Assembly: GCF_003286085.1 (NCBI RefSeq)
Contig: NW_020825471.1
Coordinates: 1 to 64,000 of the forward strand
DNA length: 64,000 nucleotides
Source: Drosophila persimilis
Taxonomy: Eukaryota > Arthropoda > Insecta > Diptera > Drosophilidae
Direction of reading: 5' to 3'
The notes under the pieces are model-generated. The model did no database searches. It was given only the letters and a program-made list of their open reading frames with translations, and was not told where the DNA came from. Made by a program: the position numbers and the translations under genes. Position 1 is the stretch's first letter, and each line of letters begins with the position of its first letter. Below are positions 52,501 to 63,030 of this stretch, one piece after another.

Positions 52501-53374
52501 AACAAGGGACGTTTTATATAACTTTTATCTTTAGATTGCTTAAATGGCAACCTAGCCTGTTTCCCATTTAAACATGACTCACAAACTTCATCTGATATTT
52601 TTAAATTAACAAGAAGATTACTGTCATTAAATAAATTATTATTCTTTATTTCAAGCAATTTTGCATTGCTTATATGCCCCAACCTCTCATGCCATAATCG
52701 ATAATTATTTTTGTTCCTAGCATCTACACTGTATGCTTGGAATTTGACTACAGGTATATCCAACATACCTGTATGTTTAACAACAATTACTCCATTTTTT
52801 GATATGGAGACACCACCACAGTCAAACTTAATTGACATCCCTGCCAGTTGCAGACGCTTGACAGACATGAGGTTTCCTGCTGCCTCCTTGCAGTAGAGCA
52901 CATCCTCCAGTGTGATATTGTGTCCATTGTGCAGCCGCACAATTCCACGCTTAGTGGCATATAAAAACTCGCCTTCTTTTGCCACAGCGATTTTAATTGG
53001 CTGCTCCAATTCGATGCAATCGGCTTACAGCGAGTCATCATTGATCTAATGATCCGTTGCACCAGAATCGAGTATAAAACCGAGTTCATTATTTATTTGA
53101 TCACTCTTTTTCATTTTCCGCATCATAAATGCGAACCCGTGGCCCGATGCTGCAAGCTGAGCTTGTTTATTATGTTTATAATTTTCTTTGTTTTGATTTA
53201 ACCTTATAAACTGGTAACAGTCTTTTTTCATGTGCCCTTCTTTGCCACAGTGATGGCATTTAATATTACTTCTAGCTTTTCGCTTAAATAATATCTTTTG
53301 CCGTGTGTTTCTAGATCCAAACGTTTTACGATTATTAAAATTGTTATTATTTCTTACAACTGCCTTCATGACTT
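49575..53374 (-). pseudogene. Copia C pol: protease to RNase H
   Basis: The 3' UTR end, then RNase H (50122-49607), a short RT end (50435-50124) and a long frame (53009-50436, 857 residues). The long frame carries the protease end, GAG-preintegrase (LWHERLGHISNAKLL), integrase (HSDVCGPIKPV, DNGREYLS, ERMIRTITEKA), the linker and RT with LLYVDDVVIA. Lesions against Copia A: an inserted base near 50130, GAA to TAA near 50438, TAC to TAA near 53027 and TTG to TAG near 53047. The linker holds three units of the DQFYLPNDSTECG repeat, one more than A. The knuckle CHHCGKEGHMKKDC lies at about 53250. Confidence 0.88.
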
Positions 53375-53754
53375 TGTGACGCCCAGCGCCAGGAAAACCA
53401 AGCGCCGGCGCCACAAACACCAAACCAACCTCAATAGAATCACCAAGACAAGCCAGGAAGATTAGAAAATAAGTATTAGTAGGATAAGTAGAACATAAGC
53501 GACAAATACATGAAGACCTGCCACAGAATAAAAGAAATATAAATAAACAAACAATACAAACAAACAAACCACAGCTGAGCCCCACCAATGGGCCCGTAGC
53601 ACAGCCAGCCACGGGCACACCCCCAGCTGACCGGACCAAGTGTGGCCATAACCCACGCACCAACGGGCACACTATCAGCCGGCCCGTGCAAACGCGTTCG
53701 GGCCCCGCAGCACAACGCGCTAGGGACAGACCGTAAGATCAGCCGCGTTTTGGG

Positions 53755-53794
53755 AATAAAAGGAGCTCCGCCAGAGCGATCAGCATCAGTTCGG
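53755..53794 (+). promoter_or_regulatory. Core promoter in the solo LTR
   Basis: AATAAAAGG at 53755-53763 followed about 30 bases later by ATCAGTTCGG, which contains the TCAGTT initiator of many Drosophila LTRs. Transcription would start near 53788 and run into the minisatellite. Confidence 0.5.
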
Positions 53795-53852
53795 CTCCGG
53801 CCAGTGGAGAGGTAAGCATCAGCAGCAGCCACCAGCAGACCCAGCGATCCTC

Positions 53853-56505
53853 CCATCCTCCTCGGAGTGCATTAAACCTCCGCCTCCCTTCTTCTCCTCG
53901 GAGCGCATTAACCCTCCGCAACATTAATTCTCCTCGGAGCGCATTAACCCTCCGCAACATTTCTTCTCCTCGGAGCGCATTCACCCTCCGCAACATTAAT
54001 TCTCCTCGGAGCGCATTCACCCTCCGCAACATTTACTTCTCCTCGGAGCCCATTAACCCTCCGCAACATTTCTTCTCCTCGGAGCGCATTCACCCTCCGC
54101 AACATTTACTTCTCCTCGGAGCGCATTAACCCTCCGCAACATTTCTTCTCCTCGGAGCGCATTAACCCTCCGCAACATTTAATTCGCCTCGGAGCGCATT
54201 CGCCCTCCGCAACATTACCCCCCCTCGGAGCGCATTAACCCTCCGCAACATTTACTTCTCCTCGGAGCGCATTCACCCTCCGCAACATTTAATTCTCCTC
54301 GGAGCGCATTCACCCTCCGCAACATTAATTCTCCGCGGAGCGCATTAACCCTCCGCAACATTTACTTCTCCTCGGAGCGCATTAACCCTCCGCAACATTT
54401 CTTCTCCTCGGAGCGCATTAACCCTCCGCAACATTAATTCTCCTCGGAGCGCATTAACCCTCCGCAACATTTCTTCTCCTCGGAGCGCATTAACCCTCCG
54501 CAACATTTAATTCGCCTCGGAGCGCATTCGCCCTCCGCAACATTACCCCCCCTCGGAGCGCATTAACCCTCCGCAACATTTACTTCTCCTCGGAGCGCAT
54601 TAACCCTCCTCCACAGAATCACTCCTCGGAGCGCAGTAACCCTCCGCAACATTAATTCTCCTCGGAGCGCATTCACCCTCCGCAACATTAATTCTCCTCG
54701 GAGCGCATTAACCCTCCGCAACATTTCTTCTCCTCGGAGCGCATTAACCCTCCGCAACATTAATTCTCCTCGGAGCGCATTAACCCTCCGCAACATTTCT
54801 TCTCCTCGGAGCGCATTAACCCTCCGCAACATTAATTCTCCTCGGAGCGCATTAACCCTCCGCAACATTAATTCTCCTCGGAGCGCATTCACCCTCCGCA
54901 ACATTAATTCTCCTCGGAGCGCATTAACCCTCCGCAACATTTCTTCTCCTCGGAGCGCATTAACCCTCCGCAACATTAATTCTCCTCGGAGCGCATTAAC
55001 CCTCCGCAACATTTACTTCTCCTCGGAGCGCATTCACCCTCCGCAACATTTACTTCTCCTCGGAGCGCATTAACCCTCCGCAACATTAATTCTCCTCGGA
55101 GCGCATTAACCCTCCGCAACATTAATTCTCCTCGGAGCGCATTAACCCTCCGCAACATTAATTCTCCTCGGAGCGCATTCACCCTCCGCAACATTAATTC
55201 TCCTCGGAGCGCATTAACCCTCCGCAACATTTCTTCTCCTCGGAGCGCATTAACCCTCCGCAACATTAATTCTCCTCGGAGCGCATTAACCCTCCGCAAC
55301 ATTAATTCTCCTCGGAGCGCATTCACCCTCCGCAACATTAATTCTCCTCGGAGCGCATTAACCGTCCGCAACATTTCTTCTCCTCGGAGCGCATTAGCCC
55401 TCCGCAACATTAATTCTCCTCGGAGCGCATTAACCCTCCGCAACATTAATTCTCCTCGGAGCGCATTCACCCTCCGCAACATTTCTTCTCCTCGGAGCGC
55501 ATTAACCCTCCGCAACATTAATTCTCCTCGGAGCGCATTAACCCTCCGCAACATTAATTCTCCTCGGAGCGCATTCACCCTCCGCAACATTTACTTCTCC
55601 TCGGAGCGCATTCACCCTCCGCAACATTTAATTCTCCTCGGAGCGCATTCACCCTCCGCAACATTAATTCTCCTCGGAGCGCATTAACCCTCCGCAACAT
55701 TTACTTCTCCTCGGAGCGCATTAACCCTCCGCAACATTAATTCTCCTCGGAGCGCATTCACCCTCCGCAACATTTACTTCTCCTCGGAGCGCATTAACCC
55801 TCCGCAACATTTCTTCTCCTCGGAGCGCATTCACCCTCCGCAACATTTACTTCTCCTCGGAGCGCATTAACCCTCCGCAACATTAATTCTCCTCGGAGCG
55901 CATTAACCCTCCGCAACATTAATTCTCCTCGGAGCGCATTCACCCTCCGCAACATTAATTCTCCTCGGAGCGCATTAACCCTCCGCAACATTTCTTCTCC
56001 TCGGAGCGCATTAACCCTCCGCAACATTAATTCTCCTCGGAGCGCATTAACCCTCCGCAACATTAATTCTCCTCGGAGCGCATTCACCCTCCGCAACATT
56101 TACTTCTCCTCGGAGCGCATTCACCCTCCGCAACATTTAATTCTCCTCGGAGCGCATTCACCCTCCGCAACATTAATTCTCCGCGGAGCGCATTAACCCT
56201 CCGCAACATTTACTTCTCCTCGGAGCGCATTAACCCTCCGCAACATTAATTCTCCTCGGAGCGCATTCACCCTCCGCAACATTTACTTCTCCTCGGAGCG
56301 CATTAACCCTCCGCAACATTTCTTCTCCTCGGAGCGCATTAACCCTCCGCAACATTTAATTCGCCTCGGAGCGCATTCGCCCTCCGCACCATTACCCCCC
56401 CCCCTCGGAGCGCATTAACCCTCCGCAACCTTTAATTCTTCTCGGAGCGCATTAACCCTCCTCCACAGAATCACTCCTCGGAGCGCAGTAACCCTCCGCA
56501 ACACC
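53853..56505. repeat. 36-37-bp minisatellite, about 72 units
   Basis: Units of CTCCTCGGAGCGCATTAACC plus CTCCGCAACATTAAT-type ends (36 bp), with variants in the spacer (ATTAATT, ATTTCTT, ATTTACTT) and in A/C (ATTAACC, ATTCACC). Larger blocks recur: the variant with CGCCTCGGAGCGCATTCGCC and a run of C appears at about 54183, 54509 and 56353, which indicates higher-order repeats of about 326 bp. Minus-strand open frames repeating LRRVNALRGE are by-products of the 36-base period. Confidence 0.9.
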
Positions 56506-56667
56506 CTTCCCCGCGGAGCACAGACGACCTCCATCGATCCGGCCAGACGACTCCCCGGCCCCGCACGCAACCATCCGCCACGTGCGGCCCAACCGAAGGA
56601 CGACCCCGAAGGACGAGCCCGCCGCAAAAACACCCGCGCAACTACCAAACTTTGTACCATTAAGCAC

Positions 56668-56673
56668 AATAAA
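56668..56673 (+). terminator. Poly(A) signal in the solo LTR
   Basis: AATAAA about 144 bases before the LTR end, in an otherwise GC-rich tail. Confidence 0.5.
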
Positions 56674-56821
56674 ACTAACTCTATCTCTTTTATTACCGAT
56701 CCAAGCCTGCCTTATTCTTGAACCACGAGACTCTCTTTCAGCTACCACACCCAGAGATCAAACAAATTTCTGTGGAACCCGGCGCGACGAGCATACCCCG
56801 GCCGAAGCGCCGTCACAACTT

Positions 56822-57398
56822 TACTACTTGTATCAGTACTTTCATTTCTTAATTTGGTCTCGTAGTCGAACAATTTATTTTTTACAAACGCTAATGATAG
56901 AGTTTCATCTGACAAAGTTTCGATTGCCGTGATGACACCATTATAGGTTGAAGGTAGAGTCTGCAGCAAATGTGCCACTTTGTCCATCTCATCCATTTTA
57001 GCGCCCGCCCCTAACAACTCACTCACTGTTTCATCAAAAATAACAAAATGACTCGAAAGTGTCATTTCACTTGAGAGTTTGAGTGTTATTAAACGTTTAA
57101 GTGCAGCTAATTGCGACGCAAGGCTTCTACGCTCATATATGGCGTCTAAATTCTTCAGAATATCACGTGCCGAAATGTCGCCTGCCGCGAAGTTTAGAAA
57201 TGCGTCGCCTAAGTATTGAATTAAAATGCTCTTCGCACATCGCTCTGCCTTTTTCCAATTATCATCTACTTCGTTAGGCATTATGTTATCGACTACTTGG
57301 AGCACCTCTAATTCAGCAAACAAAGCTCTGATTCTAAATTTCCATATAGAATATTTCTCGCCACAAAAAGGCTTAATATGTTGCTTATTTCTTTCCAT
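56822..57398 (-). pseudogene. Copia C gag N-terminal part
   Basis: It starts at the ATG at 57398 and runs 190 or so codons to the solo LTR insertion (after NESTDTSSKV). Unlike Copia A and B it keeps the HFVIFDETVSELLGAG segment. The downstream half of gag continues at 53370. Confidence 0.88.
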
Positions 57399-57510
57399 TT
57401 TCTATGTATGTATATATTATACACACACACACTACAAAAAAAAAACTACACAAGAACGCACGCGGAACTAATTTCACAACTATTTGCTATTAATTTAATT
57501 TATTTAAATT

Positions 57511-57532
57511 GGCGTGGACTGGGCCCATAACC
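57511..57532 (-). other. Copia C primer-binding site
   Basis: On the minus strand GGTTATGGGCCCAGTCC follows the LTR directly. Copia is known to prime from an internal fragment of initiator tRNA-Met, and this is that site. The 28 bases containing it are missing at 34031 and 36148. Confidence 0.8.
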
Positions 57533-57781
57533 TATTGGTAGACTAGCTATGACAATTAGTAAACGGAAGACAGTACCAAGTTATGTTTTTCTTTAAAGAT
57601 TATTTATGTATTTCTTGATTACTTTTTGCTGCAACACCGGTCCACACACTTGAGATCACAAAAGAAGAGAGAGAGTCGACACTTCAAGTGTGACCAGACT
57701 AACTCATAATAATAATACCTAACATATCGATAATATTATTTAATGTTATTATTTGAATGTGGGAATAGGCGTATTCCAACA
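57533..57781 (-). repeat. Copia C 5' LTR
   Basis: 249 bp, TGTTGGAATACG...CCAATA on the minus strand, next to the primer-binding site. The outer flank is GGAGG in CR1 coding sequence. Confidence 0.85.
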
Positions 57782-59485
57782 GGAGGTTTACTGTACTGTT
57801 TTTCTGTACTGATTCTATACGGTCCTGGTGTACTTTGTACTGAGGGCACCATACACAGGAGCCGTATTCTAAGATCGGACGAACAAGCGAGGTATAGAGA
57901 GTCTTTGTTATATAGGGGTCGTCAAATTCCTTTGACCACCTCTTTATAAACCCAAGCACGCCCATGGCCTTATTTACCATGGTAGAAATGTGTTCGGAAA
58001 ACTTTAACTTGGGGTCTAACATAACAACCAGATCATCCACCAGGGTAATTCTCTCAAGAGATTCTCTCAAATAGGGTGTAGGGAGCCAACAAAGGGCTAG
58101 AACGATGAAATGTCATAACTTTGCATTTCGAGGCATTAAGGTGTAACAAGTTTGCACAACACCATGACTGAAAGCTATTGAGATCGGATTGCAAGCGAGA
58201 ATGAAATGAAATGTCCTTGTACTGGACACAGAGTTTAACATCATCCGCATACATAAGTACTCGAGAGTATGTTAATACTGAAGGCAAGTCATTAATAAAG
58301 AGTGTGAAGAGTAAGGGGCCTAGATGGCTGCCCTGTGGTACTCCCGAAGAAACCTTTACTGGTAAAGAGAGGGAGTTTTTGAAGAGGACTCTTTGAGACC
58401 TAGAACAAAGATAGCTAGAAATCCATCTCAGGAGGTTGGGCGGAAACCCTAAAAGGTCAAGTTTATGTGCTAAAAGGAAATGGTTTACAGAGTCGAATGC
58501 TTTACTAAAGTCGGTGTAAATAACATCCGTCTGTAAGTTACCTTGAAAGCCTTTAATAATGAAAGAGGTAAACTCTAACAGGTTCGTGGTGGTTGATCGC
58601 CGCCTTATAAATCCATGCTGAGTTGGAGATATAAGTGACTTGCAGAGATGTTGCAAGTGCGGAGTTAAAACCTTCTCAAACAATTTGGGAATAGCGGATA
58701 ACTTTGCCATACCTCTATAATTTTTTGCATCAGACTTGCTACCTTTGGAGACCTATGGAGAGGAATTATAAACGATTCCTTCCAGATTGGAGGGAAGCAA
58801 GAGGAATCAATGGACAGGGTGAATAGTTTAAGCAATGGTCCACACAGAGCCTCGGCGCAGTACCTGAGTACACAACCTGGAACCCCGTCTGGGCCCGGTG
58901 AAAGCACCGGCTTAACTAGTCGAAGATCTTGAAGTAGGAAATATTTATTTAACAAGGGACTGAAAATGCCGTTCGACCTCGGTAATCCGTAGGGGTACGG
59001 TTGACCAGAGTAGCGTTCCTCAGAATAGGTGGTTGGGAAAAACTGGGCAAAAAGATCGGCAATTGCCTGATCATTATTTGCCGACGTATTACAAAATGAT
59101 AGCGAGGATGGGTGTGCGGACGTTCTACGCTTACTGTTTACGAAGCAGTAAAACTGTTTAGGGTCCTGAGAAAAACGTATCCTGCAACGAGATAGGTAGT
59201 TCTTATAGCATTGAGCATTAAGAACTGAAAAGTTTGACCGAGCTATTACATAACGAGAGTGAGAAGTAGGAGAACCCACTTCTTGAAATTTTTTATAAAG
59301 TCTTGATTTTAAGTTTTTTAGACTGGATAACTCTTTGGTAAACCAAGGGGGTTTTCCAGATCTAATCGGACAAGAATCGGGACACAAGAATCAAAAAATG
59401 TGCCAAGAGCATTGTAAAAAATGTTTGTGCCTTTTGTGACATCAGTGCACAAGTACAAAGCGGACCAATCAAAATCCCTAATTAG
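57782..59485 (-). pseudogene. CR1-type ORF2, reverse transcriptase part
   Basis: Three frames separated by small shifts near 59385, 58710 and 58070. They carry PPWFTKELSSLKNLKSRLYKKF, SPGPDGVPGCVLRYCAE, AKLSAIPKLFEKVLT, STTTNLLEFTSF, YTDFSKAFDSVNH, SSGVPQGSHLGPLLFTLFIND, the catalytic MYADDVKLC, then LGFIKRWSKEF and LVRPILEYGS. The order is complete up to IESVQKN, where the Copia C LTR begins. The catalytic pair is preserved but the shifts prevent expression. Confidence 0.85.
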
Positions 59486-59496
59486 CCCTCTAAGAC
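59486..59496 (+). repeat. piggyBac left terminal inverted repeat
   Basis: CCCTCTAAGAC, preceded by TTAG. It pairs with the right end with one mismatch in 11. Confidence 0.85.
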
Positions 59497-59695
59497 TATT
59501 TTCTAAAATAATAGAAGAAAATAATTCAAATAATTTTTTCTATAGTGAATTGCGGCTCCTGAACTCAAATATGTACTTAAAAAGAGTGTACAAGCTTTCG
59601 TTTACCTGTAAGGTGAGAAAAAGTGAATAAGTGCCTGTAGGCACTCTTGGGGCTCTGAGTATAAAAAAGTCATTTCCCAATAGCGAAGTTTAATT

Positions 59696-61745
59696 TTATT
59701 TATTTTTATGATACTCCGAAAAACAATTTTTGTTGGCTGAGCAACATAAATGCAGATTGCATTTAGTGCAAACGCACTGCGTTTGTGAAGTTTTACAGTA
59801 CTTGCACCATCTTCTTCCACTTTCTCGACCCAACCAGTCCGGAAAATGGTTTAGCTGGTCAAACCGCAAGTCCGATATTGGATGCTTAGATTTTTCACCT
59901 AGTTTGAGCACTAGTTTTGAAGGTCGCTGAGAGAGTGGAGACTGCATTCTCTGCTCTGTCAGACAGGATGGAGAATGGATTGTTCGTGAAGATCGATTGT
60001 TGAAACCAGTGATTGGACGACCTGGATAGTTTTTGGTTTGAAATGCCACCAGACCAGCAGCAATCGATTCCCGAAAATCAGGGAGTTCGATCAGATTGGT
60101 CGAGCATGCGTTCTCCTTTTCTATACGCCTGTATAAAACATAGGCGTTTGTTGCTGCCATATCGATTAAGTGGTAAAAAATTCGAGTCGCGGCATCCCGA
60201 GTTTTAGCTCTGATATGATAGCGGCCCATAAGTCCATCCATTAGGTCCACGCCGCCCATGTGAGCATTATACTCACGAATAATTTGTGGGCAATCAACTT
60301 CGATGTAACGCTTTGACTTTCTGTCGTACCGAGCAGTCTTTGCAGTTCCTTCATTCAAATTGGCCCTTGCAAATGGCTTAACACCCACGTAAGTGGACAG
60401 CAAGCGAACGGCCTTGTTGTCTTTCCACAGCACATTAGTTATGTCGACTCCATATGAGGAGCCTACGTACTCAGTCGAGAAACCCCTTGGCTCTTTGTTG
60501 ATGGTACTATCGTTTGGCAGCTTGCAATCGGGGATACGATTTACCCGCACTGTTCCAAGGCTATAAATACCTTTCGCACGAAGATAGACCATCAAAGGGA
60601 GTGACGTATAAAAGTTATCAAAGTAAATAATGTGGTGCTTGAAACTTGTTACGGTTTTTGTTAAACGTACAACAATGTTGGCCGAAGCCCCAAGATCTGG
60701 GTGACCAGGCAAGATCACGTTATCACCTGCTCCGCTATAGATCTCAAAGCGGTATGCATAGCCAAAAGAATCGCACAACACAAATAGCTTGATACCCCAC
60801 TTGTGTGGCTTATTGGGCATATACTGGCGCAAGTGGTGCTTCATTTTTGTGTTGCACATTTGTTCGTCCACACAAAGGCGCGCTTGCTTTGGCACGGAGT
60901 CAAACCTTTGGTTGAGACAGTCGACAAATCTGCGCGTGCGGAACAGTGGATCATAGCCTGGTTCCCCCTTTTTGATCCGCTCGCTTTCATCACTCAGTGA
61001 GAAGTACTGCTTAATTGCTTCGAATTTGCTTCGGGACATGGAGGTTTGTATAGGTCCAAACGCGTTTTTTCCCCAGTAGCTTTTCAGATTCGGGTAGCGG
61101 TAAATGGACATATATATCAAAATACCGATGTAATGGTGGATATCTTCATTGTTCACTTTGAACTTATTTGCTATGTTGTCGGTTAAAGCTGCACGCATTG
61201 TTTCCTCGACAATCATATTCAAGATTTCTGAATCGAAAAAATAGCAAAATAGCTGTAATGGAGTCTTGAGCTCCATTATTTCAGCTGGCAGCGAAGAGTC
61301 TCCTCGAAAGGCTATGTCGTTGACTTTCAACTGCATACATTGCTTTCGCCATATAATTTTAGTCGGCTCCTTTGTTATTGATTCAATACCTATACATAAA
61401 TTAATTACTAACTTGTTTAACATATCGCAATTATGTTTGCTTACCAAAACCATTGAAGCCACCAGAATCTTCAATAGTTGTCAATGGCGATCTAGGCCTT
61501 TTTACGGTTTCCCGGGTAGACTTAGATTGTGTTATATTTTGCACATCGTCAACATTAGTGTCCATAAATGAAACGGTATTAGCATCCTCTAAAGCGGTGG
61601 TCAGAGCTTCTGCCACATTAAGGTCGTCGTCCTCGTCGTCACTTGATACATTTGACACTTCCTCATCCGACGGTACTGACTCAAGCAAATCCAACAACTG
61701 TTCATCAGTCAAGTCAGACAACTTGTAACGAACCCGCTTTGCCAT
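59696..61745 (-). CDS. piggyBac-type transposase, two exons
   Basis: Exon 1 is 61745-61445 (ATG of MAKRVRYKLSD) and exon 2 is 61389-59696, with a 55-base intron 61444-61390 (GTAAGC...TATAG). Joined they give 664 residues with no stop. The N-terminus is acidic (SDEEVSNVSSDDEDDD). The DDE_Tnp_1_7 core shows CVDEQMCNTK (about residue 273), HHIIYFDNFYTS (about 357) and MGGVDLMDGLMGRYH (about 481), holding the three catalytic aspartates. A C-terminal cysteine-rich finger (CKYCKTSQTQCVCTKCNLHLCC, shown in part) sits at about 627-650. An AATAAA overlaps the stop. The protein would cut and paste the element in the nucleus. No lesion is visible. Confidence 0.88.
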
Positions 61746-62242
61746 TTATTCTAATATTTCAATTTCTATTAAGAAAAATCACACAATAAACACAAAAAAA
61801 ACACAACAACTGCAAGTAGTTGAGAAAAAGCTACTAGCAACAAAATATAGCGTGGAACCCCAAAAGTGTCTCAAGACACTTATCACTATTTTTCTGCTAC
61901 AACGCACATTTTTCTAATACTTGCATATCTGCAACTTGATTTTGATAGTAAATAAACTTACCTTTCTGGAAAAAAATTATGGACTGGATTGGTTTTATGT
62001 ATTAACTTTTATAAGCAGAACAAAACACAAAATGCCGCAGGTCGAATTTGACGCGGGAAAAAACACATGTTCTGTGCATATGGAAATAAAAAGTACCGTT
62101 AAAAGCTTCTGAGAGCTTTCAAAGCTTCTTCACGTAATTGGTGTGTTTGTTAGTAACAGCCAAAAAATATTCAAATGATGTAAAAGCTCTTAGTTTTTTT
62201 ACTAATGTGAATAATATAATAAGTGTCTCAAGGCACTCTTAC
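61746..62242 (+). other. piggyBac 5' region, non-coding
   Basis: About 500 AT-rich bases between the transposase start and the right end. They hold two of the three AAGTG palindromes (61867, 62221), likely promoter and transposase-binding sequence. Confidence 0.5.
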
Positions 62243-62253
62243 GTGTTAGAGGG
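62243..62253 (-). repeat. piggyBac right terminal inverted repeat
   Basis: GTGTTAGAGGG on the plus strand, followed by TTAG. Confidence 0.85.
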
Positions 62254-63030
62254 TTAGGTTATTAAGCTTCGCAAACTCGGCTTTACGAAAGCAGCGGACA
62301 CGTTCAGGTAGTCTACTCGACCGATCCAATACAGTTGGTCCTATGTCTAGCGACACCTCGAAAGTAGGGTGGTAGGCGTCTTCAGGTATAGTGAGCGGAA
62401 GGGCTCGGGTTAAATACACTATGGTCGGATCCGATACAAAGCATAGATCAAGCAATCGACCCAAGGAATTTTTCACATGATTGACTTGAGACAGGGACAG
62501 GTCAAGCAAGCCGTCAACAAAGTCATGTCGTGACATGGGCACTAGGATACTAGACTCGTTTACCGAAGACCAAACAGTTCCTGGCAAGTTGAAGTCACCA
62601 AGAACTATCATACGATCTTTATCAGATAGCGAGGAAGCAACAGCGGTTAAAGCGGACAAGTGTTGCTCATAAATTGAAATATCCGAAGAAGGTGGGATAT
62701 ACGAGCAAGTAATGAATATAGCGAAAGCGGGAAGAATCAGTTTTACACACAGGAATTCCAGTTCCTGTTGAACTTGGACTGTGAAGTGTTCTGACGTGAA
62801 GTAAGAGTCCACTGCAATTAGAACCCCTCCTGCATGTCGAGACGAACGGTCCTTTCTAAAAGTTGTGTACCGACCTGCCAAAACCTCGGAACTAAGAATG
62901 TCCGGCTTTAACCAGGTTTCAGTAAACACAATAACGTGGGAAGCAAATGCAACACTATCCCGGAAAAGAATGCTGAGCTTACTACGCAAGCCTCTTACAT
63001 TCTGATAGGTTACTAAAAGAGAAGTTAGTT
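62254..63030 (-). pseudogene. CR1-type ORF2, endonuclease part
   Basis: The frame begins around YQNVRGLRSKLSIL (about 63010) and shows FTETWLKPDI, HAGGVLIAVDS, MIVLGDFNLPGTVW and LDLCFVSDPTIVY, then DAYHPTFEVSL, all APE-type endonuclease motifs. It ends at the piggyBac insertion (AEFAKLNN). The next codons, LIRDFDWSALY, are found on the other side at 59485 in the same frame once one TTAG is removed. ORF2 starts right after the ORF1 stop at 63025. Confidence 0.85.

Larger units (their letters stand above)
53375..56817 (+). mobile_element. 3.4-kb solo LTR carrying a minisatellite
   Basis: The segment starts TGTGACGCCC and ends GCGCCGTCACA, is flanked by ACTT at 53371-53374 and 56818-56821, and interrupts Copia C gag. 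The TG...CA ends, 4-bp target duplication, lack of coding sequence, a promoter-like block and a poly(A) signal all fit a solo LTR of a Gypsy-type element on the plus strand. The family is unknown to me. The terminal TGTGACG/CGTCACA is inverted, so a DNA transposon is an alternative. Confidence 0.65.
59486..62253 (-). mobile_element. piggyBac-type DNA transposon, 2,768 bp, TTAG target duplication
   Basis: Ends CCCTCTAAGAC (59486) and, inverted, CCCTCTAACAC (62253), flanked on both sides by TTAG (59482-59485 and 62254-62257). It encodes one transposase in two exons. Three copies of an imperfect palindrome AAGTGYCTNNAGRCACTT-like site lie near 59629, 61867 and 62221. All parts of an autonomous element are visible. 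The target is TTAG rather than the TTAA normal for piggyBac. Confidence 0.88.

Noticed and set aside
54563-56099. Minus-strand open frames repeating LRRVNALRGE (up to 204 residues)
   Set aside because: A 36-base period is a multiple of three, so frames stay open by arithmetic. They break wherever a 37-base unit occurs, and there is no independent coding signal.
53853-56505. Regular 36-37-bp repeats resembling a CRISPR array
   Set aside because: There are no unique spacers: the whole period is repeated. The context is Drosophila retrotransposons and no cas genes are present. It is a minisatellite.
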